In this document: in pieces, positions 23,545 to 31,485 of the stretch
How the letters are laid out: the number at the start of each line of letters is the position of its first letter
Position numbering within the stretch: the stretch's first letter is position 1
DNA from: Thermus aquaticus
GTDB lineage: Bacteria; Deinococcota; Deinococci; Deinococcales; Thermaceae
Direction: 5' to 3'
DNA: 64,000 nt
Assembly (NCBI RefSeq): GCF_001280255.1
Contig: NZ_LHCI01000106.1
Coordinates: forward strand, 1,746,206 to 1,810,205
Notes under the pieces: generated by a model
The model's database searches: none
Seen by the model: the letters and a program-made list of their open reading frames with translations, nothing else
What the model was told of the DNA's origin: nothing
Made by a program: the position numbers and the translations under genes

Positions 23545-23699
23545 CCACGATCACCCCACCCTAGTCCCATCCCGGTACGGGATACGAACCCAACCAGGAA
23601 ACCCAGCAAGCCTAAAAGACCTGAAAGAGTAAACCTTTTTACGACTCGCTTTCCTGGCCAGAACGCAAGTCGCTGGTTCGCGTCATTTCTTGCTCCCAT
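23517..23699 (-). CDS. Small hypothetical membrane ORF upstream of wzy
   Basis: A 60-residue ORF from an ATG that overlaps the previous stop (TGATG) with an AAGGAGG site at good distance. One membrane helix is likely (LSGLLGLLGFLVGFV). It overlaps the Wzy-like start by 28 nt, so it may couple translation into wzy, or be the displaced N terminus of that gene after a frameshift. No family recognised. Confidence 0.4.
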   Translation of the reverse strand: MGARNDANQRLAFWPGKRVVKRFTLSGLLGLLGFLVGFVSRTGMGLGWGDRGWSIGLVGF

Positions 23700-24643
23700 C
23701 ACACCTCCTTGTCTCCCTCATTCTCTGGGCCGTCCAATATTTCCCAGCCAGGAACCCGAGCTTGGGCCACCGCTCTTATGGCGCTCTGGGCTTTTGCAAG
23801 GTCTTCCAAATCTAAGGGCGAAAATCTTGGCCTACGCTCTAACAACTGCACAAGGCCGAAGCGATATGCAGTATAAGTAACAAACGTTTTGATATAACTC
23901 TTCCCAATGAGAACAGCCGTTCTCCTCCAACCGACAAGCTGAGGTCCATAGCGCCAGAGTATTTTGCGTTCACTTGCATAGCCTAGCAAAACATTTTGGG
24001 GCTTTACGACGCCGAACCATCGGTAAAAGTACAGAGGTTCTGCAAGGACACCTATCGTGGCAGAATTCCAAGTTCGCACAAAAAATTCACGGTCCTCGGC
24101 CCTGGGATACTCTAAGGAATAAGGGTTCTTTTGATACCAATCCCTCCGGGCAAGGAGAGAAGCATGCAAGTACCCTCCCCAGGACAGCACGTCCTGCAGG
24201 GATGGTTGGCGTGCGGGCCAAAGAGCAAAAGGCTGGTTCCGTTGGTCTATCATATAAGCCCCCGTCGTTACAGCATCTAGTCCTGGGTTTTTGAGGAGAT
24301 ACGCCACCTGCCTTTCTAGCCTCCGTGGATCCATAAGGTCATCGGCATCCATACGAGCAATGAAGTCTCCAGACGCTTCCTCTAGAATCTGGTTCAACCG
24401 GTAGGGTAAGCCTCGCCGCTTCCCGTCGGTCAGTACGCGTACCCTAGGATCTTCAATCCTCCTTAAACGCTCCAAACTCTCGTCCGTGGATCCATCATCC
24501 ACCACCACAAGCTCCCACGAGGGATAGGTTTGGGCAAAAACGGACCTTATGGCATACGACAAGAAGGGCCCCGGGTTGTACACGGGGAGCCCTATTGTGA
24601 CGAGAGGGGGATTCTTGGCGAGAGAGTCCCAACGCATGCCCAT
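23699..24643 (-). CDS. Family 2 glycosyltransferase
   Basis: A 314-residue GT-A enzyme: PLVTIGLPVYNPGPFLSYAI, ELVVVDDGSTDESLERLR, then the nucleotide/metal site ARMDADDLMDPRRLERQV. The rest follows the EpsE/WaaE-like pattern with AEDREFFVRTWN as the catalytic-base region. It would add a sugar to the lipid-linked repeat unit at the cytoplasmic face. Base composition is less GC-rich than the window average, as in the Wzy-like gene. Confidence 0.85.
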   Translation of the reverse strand: MGMRWDSLAKNPPLVTIGLPVYNPGPFLSYAIRSVFAQTYPSWELVVVDDGSTDESLERLRRIEDPRVRVLTDGKRRGLPYRLNQILEEASGDFIARMDADDLMDPRRLERQVAYLLKNPGLDAVTTGAYMIDQRNQPFALWPARQPSLQDVLSWGGYLHASLLARRDWYQKNPYSLEYPRAEDREFFVRTWNSATIGVLAEPLYFYRWFGVVKPQNVLLGYASERKILWRYGPQLVGWRRTAVLIGKSYIKTFVTYTAYRFGLVQLLERRPRFSPLDLEDLAKAQSAIRAVAQARVPGWEILDGPENEGDKEV

Positions 24644-24657
24644 CCCTCCCCAAGCTC

Positions 24658-25572
24658 CTAGTTCTCCTTAGCGAAGTCCTTGTAAGGTATAAGCCTGCCA
24701 CGTAGTCCGAGGTAGGCCGCCTTGGCCCAAAAGACGAACCCTGGCCAGTCCCATCTCCGAAGGAGGAGGAAGAAGAGGGCATGCCTTATAGCTTCTAAAA
24801 GCGCCCAAACAGGCCAGAGCCTGCTGTGTTTGCGAAAAATGTACATCCGGTTGCGAAAGTTATAGAAGTCCTTGAACTGGCTTCCGGAATAAACCACAGC
24901 GAAGCGCCTTCCCGAGAGAAAAAAGAGTTCTCCAGAGAAGCTAGGATGTCTTACCCGAACCCAAGGAAGGATCGCCGTCCTAAGCCCCGCCCTCAGTATG
25001 CGCCTGTTGTACTCCACCTCATCGCCCCGGATGAAGAGGCGGGGGTCGGGTAACCCCACTCGCTCCACCACATGTCTATTGAGTAGAACTCCTAGAAAGA
25101 GGAGATTCTGGCCTAAGCGCGGCTCATTCTGTAGGACCGAACGCCAGTCGTAGGTCAACATCCCTCTGTTCAAGAGGGGGAAAGCAAGCTTCTCAGGGTC
25201 ATCGTAGGAAACAGCGATGGGGCTGGCTATGTCCAAGTTGTAGCGCTTAGCGCCCTCCAGGAGGAAGAAGAGGGTGGTGGCTTCCGGGATCGTATCATCG
25301 TCAAGTACCCATATCCACTCATACCCCTCCTCGTAAGCCCGCTTCATCCCCTCGTGAAAGCCTCCCGCCCCTCCCTGGTTTTCAGGAAGGCGCAGCACCT
25401 CCACTTGAGGGAACTCGGCCCTGAGCATCTCCGGGGTCCCATCTGTGGAGGCGTTATCCACCACCAGAACGTGGTCCGGAGGACGGGTCTGGCTTAGGAC
25501 AGCGTTCAGGCACTCCCGTAGGAGGTCCTTTCGGTTGTAGGTGACGATCACGGCACAAACCTTCTCACTCAC
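24658..25572 (-). CDS. Family 2 glycosyltransferase, galactofuranosyltransferase-like
   Basis: A 304-residue GT-A enzyme. GTG 25572 is preferred to the longer frame because it gives the canonical start VSEKVCAVIVTYNRKDLLRE and overlaps the glf stop by 8 nt. VLVVDNASTDGTPEMLRAEF, NQGGAGGFHEGMKRAY and WVLDDDTIPE match GlfT-type galactofuranosyltransferases, and the gene lies directly after glf, so UDP-galactofuranose is the probable donor. The C-terminal part is basic and hydrophobic, consistent with membrane association. Confidence 0.8.
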   Translation of the reverse strand: MSEKVCAVIVTYNRKDLLRECLNAVLSQTRPPDHVLVVDNASTDGTPEMLRAEFPQVEVLRLPENQGGAGGFHEGMKRAYEEGYEWIWVLDDDTIPEATTLFFLLEGAKRYNLDIASPIAVSYDDPEKLAFPLLNRGMLTYDWRSVLQNEPRLGQNLLFLGVLLNRHVVERVGLPDPRLFIRGDEVEYNRRILRAGLRTAILPWVRVRHPSFSGELFFLSGRRFAVVYSGSQFKDFYNFRNRMYIFRKHSRLWPVWALLEAIRHALFFLLLRRWDWPGFVFWAKAAYLGLRGRLIPYKDFAKEN

Positions 25573-26683
25573 GGACGACCTCCTCAAAAAGCTTAAGAGC
25601 TCGGGCCACAGCCTGGTCCATGTTGTAATAGCGGTAGTCGCCCAACCGGCCAGCAAAAAAGACGGTTTTCAGCTTCTCTCCTTCTTTGAGGTAAAGCTTT
25701 AGCCTTTCCTCGTTCTCCTCCCGGGGCACCGGGTAATAAGGTTCGTTCCTCCCCGGCTCGTAAGCCTCGGGGTACTCGTAGGCCAGGGTGGTGTGGGGCA
25801 GGTAGTCCTGGCCCGTAAGGTGCTTGAACTCCGTGCTCCGGGTGTAGGGATGCTCGTTGGGGTAGTTCACCGTGCCCACCCCCTGCACGTAAGGCAGGGG
25901 GTGGTGTTCTAGCACAAACCGTAGGGAGCGGTAGGGAAGGGGGCCATGGAGGTAGCCGAAGAACTCGTCAATGGGCCCGGTGAAGACCAGACGGTCAAAG
26001 CGCACCTCCCCCTCCACCTCCCTCCAGTCCGCCCCTAGGAGGACCTTGATGTTGGGGTGGGCCAGCATCCGGCGGAAGAGGGCGGTGTACCCCTCTTTGG
26101 GCATGGCTTGGTAGGTGTCCTGGAAGTAGCGGGTGTCGTAACTCACCAGGACGGGAACCCGGGCTGTGACCGTGGGGGAGAGCTCCTCGGGGCGCAGGCC
26201 CCACTGCTTCAGGGTGTAGCCCTCAAAGACGTTGCGGTAAACGTAGTCCGCCAGGAAGCGGAGGTCCGGGTCCTCGGCTTCCCGTAGCCCCAGGATGGGC
26301 ACCCGGGCCCCGTAGCCGTAGTGGGCGATGAGCTTCTCCTCCAGCTTGTCCGCTAACCTTGGGGAGAAGAGGGCCCAGAGGGAGGCCAGGCTGAAGGGGA
26401 GGGGGATCTCCTTGCCCTCTACCACGGCCCGGACCCGGTGGTAGTAGGGGCGCCACTCGGTGAACTGGGAGAGATAGTCCCACACCTTCTTGCTGTTGGT
26501 GTGGAAGATGTGGGGGCCGTAGCGGTGCACCAGGACCCCGTGGGGGTCATACTCGTCGTAGGCGTTGCCCCCTATGTGGTCCCGGCGGTCCACCACCAGA
26601 ACCCGCTTCCCCGCCGAGGCCAGGCGCTCCGCCAGGGTGGCCCCGGTGAAGCCGGCGCCGATGATGAGATAGTCAACCTTCAT
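25565..26683 (-). CDS. glf: UDP-galactopyranose mutase
   Basis: A 372-residue flavoenzyme converting UDP-galactopyranose to UDP-galactofuranose. The N terminus DYLIIGAGFTGATLAERLA binds FAD; RRDHIGGNAYDEYDPHGVLV, HRYGPHIFHTNSKKVWDYL, and the C-terminal VFFAGRLGDYRYYNMDQAV are conserved in the family, and length is typical. Its presence indicates that the surface polysaccharide contains galactofuranose. Overlaps the flippase gene upstream by 11 nt and the transferase gene downstream by 8 nt. Confidence 0.96.
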   Translation of the reverse strand: MKVDYLIIGAGFTGATLAERLASAGKRVLVVDRRDHIGGNAYDEYDPHGVLVHRYGPHIFHTNSKKVWDYLSQFTEWRPYYHRVRAVVEGKEIPLPFSLASLWALFSPRLADKLEEKLIAHYGYGARVPILGLREAEDPDLRFLADYVYRNVFEGYTLKQWGLRPEELSPTVTARVPVLVSYDTRYFQDTYQAMPKEGYTALFRRMLAHPNIKVLLGADWREVEGEVRFDRLVFTGPIDEFFGYLHGPLPYRSLRFVLEHHPLPYVQGVGTVNYPNEHPYTRSTEFKHLTGQDYLPHTTLAYEYPEAYEPGRNEPYYPVPREENEERLKLYLKEGEKLKTVFFAGRLGDYRYYNMDQAVARALKLFEEVVRE

Positions 26684-27956
26684 TCATCCTCCAGGGCAAC
26701 CGGCCCTTCCACCAAAGATAAACTACCATAGCCCCGGTCACCCAGGCCTCCGAAAGAACCACGACCCAGGCCATCCCTAAGGTTCCGTAACGGGGAACTA
26801 CCAAGAAGGCGAGAACAACATTCAATAATCCAGCGATAAAAATGATGAGGTTGAAGGGGCGGTCCATCCTCTGCGCCAGCATCCACTGGATGCCCAAGAA
26901 ATTAGAGAGGGCGATCAGGGGAAGAAGCCAGGCCAGAACCTGCATTAGGGGTACCGCCCCTTCGTACCCGGGCCCCAAGAGCAGTTGGACTAGGAAGGGT
27001 GCCCCATACGTAAAAACCCCCGCCGCAAGAAGGCCCAGTACAAGCATGATGCTGCCCACCCGCCGGGCAAGACGCGAGGCATCTTTTGGACTCCTCTCTA
27101 AAAGGTAAGAAAAGCGGGGAAGGAAAAGCCTGCTAAAGGGGTCCCACATCGGGATCAAGGCTTTACTGAGCCTTTCCGCTCCAGCGTAAAGGGCCACCTG
27201 AGCTGGGGGTAGGAAAAGCCCTACCAAAAGGACGTTTGCCGTGGTGTACAGGCTCACCACCGAGCGAAACAAGAAGAGGCTAAAACCCCGTCTTAGCCAA
27301 CCCCACGCCTCCCCAAATCTTGGCCAGCGAAGTCCCACCCAGGATGTTGCCCATGCGAGGCCAGCGAAGCCCAACACAAAGGAGGCCACAGCCTGGATGT
27401 ACAAGGGCCAAGCCACCTGCGCCGGGGAACGCACAAGGCAGAAAATCCCGACCGTCGCCAAAAGGCGGACAAAGAACTCCATCAGGGCTACGAAACCCAT
27501 CCGCTCCATACCCTGGAAGAACCAGACCGGGCTTAAGCTCATTCCCAAGGCGAGAAGAAAGCCTCCCCCTATCAGGCCCAATTCTCCTCGCAGGGGCGGA
27601 AATAGATAAAGGGCGAGCAAAGCGGTTCCCGCCGCAGGCAAAGAAAGTAACGCCCGAGCACCTAAACCCCCCCCCAAGACCCCCCGGAGGGCCTCCGGTC
27701 GGTCCCGCCACTTGGCCACCTCCCGGGTGGCCGAGAGGGAGAAACCATACTCCAAGACGATGTAGAGGTACTGGGACACTGCCTGGGCCAGGGCGAGCTT
27801 GCCAAACCCCTCGGGCCCCAGGACCCGGGTAAGGTAAGGCAAGGTGATGAGAGGGAAAAGGTAATTGGCCGCCTGAACGGCGTAGAGGTAGAAGAGATTA
27901 TGTAAGGTTGAGCTTCGTAGAAGTGCTCCTGCTCTGCGCCAAAGATGTACTAACAC
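26673..27956 (-). CDS. Wzx-like polysaccharide flippase
   Basis: A 427-residue protein from GTG with about 12 membrane helices. NLFYLYAVQAANYLFPLITL followed by PYLTRVLGPEGFGKLALAQA and EYGFSLSATREVAKWR are typical of Wzx/RfbX flippases, which move undecaprenyl-linked repeat units across the inner membrane. First gene of the polysaccharide operon that continues through glf to the GT4 gene. Base composition drops toward its 5' end. Confidence 0.9.
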   Translation of the reverse strand: MLVHLWRRAGALLRSSTLHNLFYLYAVQAANYLFPLITLPYLTRVLGPEGFGKLALAQAVSQYLYIVLEYGFSLSATREVAKWRDRPEALRGVLGGGLGARALLSLPAAGTALLALYLFPPLRGELGLIGGGFLLALGMSLSPVWFFQGMERMGFVALMEFFVRLLATVGIFCLVRSPAQVAWPLYIQAVASFVLGFAGLAWATSWVGLRWPRFGEAWGWLRRGFSLFLFRSVVSLYTTANVLLVGLFLPPAQVALYAGAERLSKALIPMWDPFSRLFLPRFSYLLERSPKDASRLARRVGSIMLVLGLLAAGVFTYGAPFLVQLLLGPGYEGAVPLMQVLAWLLPLIALSNFLGIQWMLAQRMDRPFNLIIFIAGLLNVVLAFLVVPRYGTLGMAWVVVLSEAWVTGAMVVYLWWKGRLPWRMNEG

Positions 27957-28048
27957 ATCCGGACCCCATTTACACAGTCTGAAAAAAATTTTTCATCCCC
28001 TAGGAGGGCAGCGGGGATGCCTGCTCGCCACCATCTTAAGGCTCTACC
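27957..28048. other. AT-rich region upstream of the polysaccharide operon
   Basis: Contains TGAAAAAAATTTTTCA (27980-27995), an AT palindrome very unusual in this genome. It may act as a terminator for the minus-strand gene ending at 28049 or as an upstream promoter element for the flippase gene. A convincing -10/-35 pair was not found. Confidence 0.4.
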
Positions 28049-28243
28049 TCAGCGCGGGCACTTAGTCTCCTCCAAAAGCGCCTGGACGAGATCGGGGCTT
28101 GTGGCCTCGGCGATGAACCAGGCTTTGTCGTAGAACCAGTTCACCCCGTCCAAGCTATCCACGCCCAGGATGGCGAGCAAGGCGAAGTCCCGAGCAATGA
28201 CCCCACGGAGGCCCTGGCTGCTGAAGCCAATCGGCGCACTCAT
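28049..28243 (-). CDS. Small hypothetical protein with leaderless start
   Basis: A 64-residue protein whose ATG lies 7 nt after TATACT (28256-28251), a strong start signal. The sequence MSAPIGFSSQGLRGVIARDF and the later GVNWFYDKAWFIAEATSPDL are not from a family I recognise. It is divergent from the coiled-coil gene at 28303, with only 59 bp between start codons, so both could be co-regulated. A much longer minus-strand frame here is an artefact of the repeat DNA. Confidence 0.6.
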   Translation of the reverse strand: MSAPIGFSSQGLRGVIARDFALLAILGVDSLDGVNWFYDKAWFIAEATSPDLVQALLEETKCPR

Positions 28244-28250
28244 GGGAGGG

Positions 28251-28296
28251 AGTATAACACGCCCTCTCCCGCCGGAGGAGGATAAGGGAGTAGGAT
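28251..28296. promoter_or_regulatory. Divergent leaderless promoters
   Basis: Minus-strand TATACT (28256-28251) ends 7 nt before ATG 28243; plus-strand TAGGAT (28291-28296) ends 6 nt before ATG 28303. Confidence 0.5.
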
Positions 28297-28302
28297 GAAG
28301 GT

Positions 28303-28934
28303 ATGCCCGAGGACCGGATGCTGGAGCGCCTGGAAAAGCTGGAGGGGATCGTGGAGACCACGGTCCAAATACTCCCCCCCTGATCAACGACCTCTCCCGG
28401 CGCATTGACGGCCTGCGGGAAGAGGTCCAGGGAATGGAGGCCAAGCTGGAGGGACGGATCCAGGCGTTAGAGGGCAAGCTGGAAAGGCAAATCCAAGCGG
28501 TAGAGACCAAGCTGGAAGGGCGAATCCAGGCAGTAGAAACTAAGCTGGAGAGGCAAATCCAAGCGGTAGAGACCAGGCTAGAAGGACGAATCCAAGAAGT
28601 TGAGACCAAGTTGGAAGGGCGAATCCAAGCGGTAGAGACCAAGCTGGAAGGACGGATCCAAGAAGTTGAGATCAAGCTGGAGAGGCAAATCCAGGCGGTA
28701 GAAACCAAGCTGGAAGGGCAAATCCAAGAAGTGAAGACCAGTCTGGAAGGGCAAATCCGGGCGGTAGAGACCAGGTTGGAGGAGCGAATCCAGGCGGTAG
28801 AGACCAAGCTTGAAGGGCGCATTGAAAACCTGCGCCAAGAGGTGAAGGCCGAGATCAACACCGCCTTCAACAAGACCATGCTCCTCCTCACCGCCATAGG
28901 GGTGGTCCTAGCCCTTCTCTCCATCTTCCGCTGA
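28303..28934 (+). CDS. Hendecad-repeat coiled-coil membrane protein with a C7 frameshift
   Basis: ATG 28303 follows TAGGAT by 6 nt and encodes MPEDRMLERLEKLEG to a stop at 28381-28383, just after a run of seven C (28374-28380). With eight C the frame would continue as INDLSRRIDGLREEVQG into the long ORF that otherwise starts at ATG 28434. The full product would be about 210 residues: a short N-terminal coil, twelve 11-residue repeats of the KLEGRIQAVET type, a link, and a C-terminal membrane helix (MLLLTAIGVVLALLSIF). The 11-residue period predicts a right-handed or straight coiled-coil rod anchored by its tail. The frame break may reflect phase variation, transcriptional slippage or a sequencing error. 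Confidence 0.7.
28443..28838 (+). repeat. Twelve 33-bp tandem repeats encoding hendecads
   Basis: Twelve consecutive 33-bp units encode variants of KLEGRIQAVET. Units alternate between GR, RQ and GQ at positions 4-5 and between AVET and EVET endings, showing duplication followed by divergence. Tandem arrays of this kind can change copy number by recombination. Confidence 0.9.
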
Positions 28935-28937
28935 GCC

Positions 28938-29438
28938 ATGAGCAAAATGAGTCCCATGATCCGCTGGATGGTTCTCGCCCTGGCCTGGTGGGGCCCGGTC
29001 CTGGCCCAGGACTGGGGGCTCACCCAAAGCCAGACCCTGACGGCGGGAGGGGCCAAGGGGTGGCGCTACACCCTAAGCCCGAGAGGAGAGGAGGCCCGGG
29101 CCCTGTGGGAGAGCCTATCCCTCCAGTACCGGGATCTCCTCAGGGCGGGGTATCGGGTAGACCTGGGGGGGTGGCGGCTCTACTTCCTCGGGGGGAAGCT
29201 CCGCCTGGAGAGGCACTGCCAGGCGGTGAACCCGGCCTGCTTCACCTTCGGGGCCCTGCCCGTGGACAAGGCCCGGCAGGACCGCTTGCTGATGGAGCTC
29301 GCCGCCCTCTTGGACCAGGCCCTGGGGGAGGCGGCCCGCACCGGGGGCACGGTCACCCTTAGCCGGCTTTTTCGGGTGGAGCTGAGGCGGAACCAGGCCC
29401 CGCCCTACCCGGCGGCTCCCTTGGGCTGGAAGCCCTGA
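28938..29438 (+). CDS. Secreted protein of unknown function
   Basis: A 166-residue protein with an N-terminal signal sequence (IRWMVLALAWWGPVLAQ), starting 3 nt after the coiled-coil gene. The mature part contains two cysteines (HCQAVNPACFTFG) that could form a disulfide and a tyrosine/tryptophan-rich centre (YRVDLGGWRLYFLGGKL). No family recognised. Position before the LptD-like gene suggests an envelope role. Confidence 0.6.
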   Translation: MSKMSPMIRWMVLALAWWGPVLAQDWGLTQSQTLTAGGAKGWRYTLSPRGEEARALWESLSLQYRDLLRAGYRVDLGGWRLYFLGGKLRLERHCQAVNPACFTFGALPVDKARQDRLLMELAALLDQALGEAARTGGTVTLSRLFRVELRRNQAPPYPAAPLGWKP

Positions 29439-29459
29439 AGCTGGGGTATCCTCTTTCAC

Positions 29460-31073
29460 ATGAAGCGGGCGCTGGCCTGGGTTCTCCTCTTGGGCGCCGC
29501 CTTGGCGGGCCCGTGCGCGGAAAGGCCCTACACGCTGGAAACCGAGGAGGGGCTTCTGGGGGGCGAGGAGATGAGCTACGACGGGGAAGCCCTGGTCTTT
29601 GAGGGCCGGGCCTGCCTGGAGGGGAAAGGCTTCCGCCTCGAGGCCCCAAGGATCGCCTACCTGGAAGGGGAGGGAACCTTCCAGGCCGAGGGGCTCACCG
29701 GGCTGGCCCAGGGCTGGCGCCTGGAGGCGGGGCGCCTGGAGGGCAAGCTCCTGAAGGAGGTGCGCCTGGCCCGGGGGCGCTTGAGGGCGGAGGCGGCCGA
29801 GCTTACCCTCAGCTCCCCTCCGGAGGGCCGGAAGGTCCGCCTCACCACCCCCGCCTACCGGGTGCGGGCCGAAAAGGCCATCTTCACGGAGAAGGAGGCC
29901 CGGCTCTTTGGGTTCCTCGCCACCCCCTGCCCCTGCGGGGAGGACCTTCGGCTTTCCCTGGAGGAGGCCACCTTCCTGGTGGACACCGGCGAGCTTAGGG
30001 GAGAGGCCCATCTGGGCCTTTTCGGCCTGGAGGTACCCCTTTCCGAGGCTAGGGTCAACCTGAACCGCCCCCCCAGGCTGGAAAGCCCCCTGGTCTTTTC
30101 CGCCTCGGACACCGGGGGCTACACCCTGGGCCTCAGGGACTTCCCCCTTCCCCGGCCAGGGGAGGAGGTGGGGGCCTGGAAGAGGCGGCTCACCCTTCTC
30201 GCAAGCGGCCTCACCACCTCCAAGGAGAGCCTCCTCTTTGGGCTCAAGGAGGGCAGCCTGGGGGCCGAGGTGCGCCTGGGCTACGGGGCCGGGGTGCGGG
30301 CCTTTTGGGATGACCTCCTCTTCGCCGCCACGCCCCTTCCCCCCAACGCCGCCACCCCCCGCCTCGAGACCCGCTACACCCCCCGCTTCCTCCTGGAGGG
30401 GGCCGAGCTGAAGCCCTTTGTGCGCTACGCCGAGACCGCGAGCGCCCAGGGGTGGACCCTGGGCCTGGAGGGCCGCTACCCCTGGGGCTTCCGGGAGGGT
30501 CCCTTTTCCTTAAGCCTGGAACCGGGCCTCCTCCTCGCCCTCTACCCTGGCCGGGACCCCTACCTTTCCCTGTGGGGAAGCCTTCGGGCAGCGTTCCGGG
30601 AAGGCGAGGCCAGGGCGGAGGTGAGCTACTGGGGCCGGCTGGAGCCCTTCGGCCCCCGGAACCTCTTCGCCTACGAGGCCAGGCCCGAGGGGCAGCGCCT
30701 GGACCTCCTCCTGGCCTATGGGCCGCTGGAGGGGCGGTACTACCTGGAAAACCCCCTGGGAAACCGGATGGTGGGGGTGGAGGTGGCCTACGAGGACGGG
30801 GCCCTGGGCCGCTTCCGGGTGGGCTGGCGGGAGGGGAGCTACCCGGAGTGGCTTCTCGCCTACGCCATGCCCGAGCCCGACCGCGCCTGCTGCCAGGCCC
30901 TGTGGCTGGCGCCCCAGGTGGGCCTGGGCCCCGAGGGGGTGAGCCGGTACGGCCTCACCTTGCGTCTTTACGATGGCTGCTTCGCCTACGAGCTTAAGGC
31001 CCAGAACGTCCTCAAGGGCCAGTACGGCGAGGCCACGGGGTTTTCCTTGGGCTTTGGCCTGAGGGTCAGGTAG
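29460..31073 (+). CDS. LptD/OstA-like outer-membrane protein
   Basis: A 537-residue exported protein; its ATG lies 7 nt after TATCCT (29447-29452). After a signal peptide (ALAWVLLLGAALAG) residues 25-200 show OstA-like jellyroll repeats (LGGEEMSYDGEALVFEGRAC, LEAPRIAYLEGEGTFQAEGL). The remainder has alternating hydrophobic strands ending in YGEATGFSLGFGLRVR, a beta-barrel-type C terminus. LptD forms the outer-membrane translocon for lipopolysaccharide; Thermus lacks classic LPS, so the transported molecule is unknown. Shorter than proteobacterial LptD. The call rests on domain pattern and on LptA- and LptF/G-like genes nearby. Confidence 0.7.
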   Translation: MKRALAWVLLLGAALAGPCAERPYTLETEEGLLGGEEMSYDGEALVFEGRACLEGKGFRLEAPRIAYLEGEGTFQAEGLTGLAQGWRLEAGRLEGKLLKEVRLARGRLRAEAAELTLSSPPEGRKVRLTTPAYRVRAEKAIFTEKEARLFGFLATPCPCGEDLRLSLEEATFLVDTGELRGEAHLGLFGLEVPLSEARVNLNRPPRLESPLVFSASDTGGYTLGLRDFPLPRPGEEVGAWKRRLTLLASGLTTSKESLLFGLKEGSLGAEVRLGYGAGVRAFWDDLLFAATPLPPNAATPRLETRYTPRFLLEGAELKPFVRYAETASAQGWTLGLEGRYPWGFREGPFSLSLEPGLLLALYPGRDPYLSLWGSLRAAFREGEARAEVSYWGRLEPFGPRNLFAYEARPEGQRLDLLLAYGPLEGRYYLENPLGNRMVGVEVAYEDGALGRFRVGWREGSYPEWLLAYAMPEPDRACCQALWLAPQVGLGPEGVSRYGLTLRLYDGCFAYELKAQNVLKGQYGEATGFSLGFGLRVR

Positions 31074-31077
31074 GCCT

Positions 31078-31485
31078 TTAGCGGGGCTCCACCGTGAGTT
31101 CCCTCAGAAAGAGGTTCCGGTCCTCGGGAGGCTGGTAGAGGTCGTTGGTGAAGGCCAGGGCCAGGGTCCCCTCCCCCGTGGCCTCCACCCTTACTTCCCG
31201 GCGCCCCCGCACCTCCCCCTGCCAGAGGACCCGCCGCCCCTCCGCTACCATGGCCCAGGGCCCCCTCCCCTGGGCCAGCGTGCCCTCGAGGACCATCCGC
31301 ACCTGGGCCTTTCGGCAGAGGGGGATCTCCAAGGCCCCGTTGCTGTAAAGGGCCGCCTCCCTGGGCAGGGGGCCGGGGAGGCAGGCCAGGGGGAGGTCCC
31401 TTTGGGTGCCCAAAGCGGTTTCCAGGAGGAAAAGGCTGCCTCCGAAGCCGAGGATAAGGGCAAGGGAACCCAGAACCCACCTCAT
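31078..31485 (-). CDS. Small secreted protein with carbohydrate-binding-module-like fold
   Basis: A 135-residue protein with an N-terminal hydrophobic segment (GSLALILGFGGSLFLLETAL) and a beta-rich body ending ALAFTNDLYQPPEDRNLFLR. The FTND...DRNL pattern is shared with calcium-dependent xylan-binding modules. It is coupled to the ligase gene (ATGA overlap), so it may recognise the glycan attached by that enzyme. Specific ligand unknown. Confidence 0.6.
   Translation of the reverse strand: MRWVLGSLALILGFGGSLFLLETALGTQRDLPLACLPGPLPREAALYSNGALEIPLCRKAQVRMVLEGTLAQGRGPWAMVAEGRRVLWQGEVRGRREVRVEATGEGTLALAFTNDLYQPPEDRNLFLRELTVEPR

Noticed and set aside
28443..28838. Possible CRISPR array (regular short repeats)
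   Set aside because: Units are contiguous 33-bp coding repeats without spacers.
28049..29056. 335-codon minus-strand frame rich in Ser/Trp/Ile repeats
   Set aside because: Most of it is the reverse strand of the 33-bp hendecad repeats; only its last 64 codons have a promoter and were kept.
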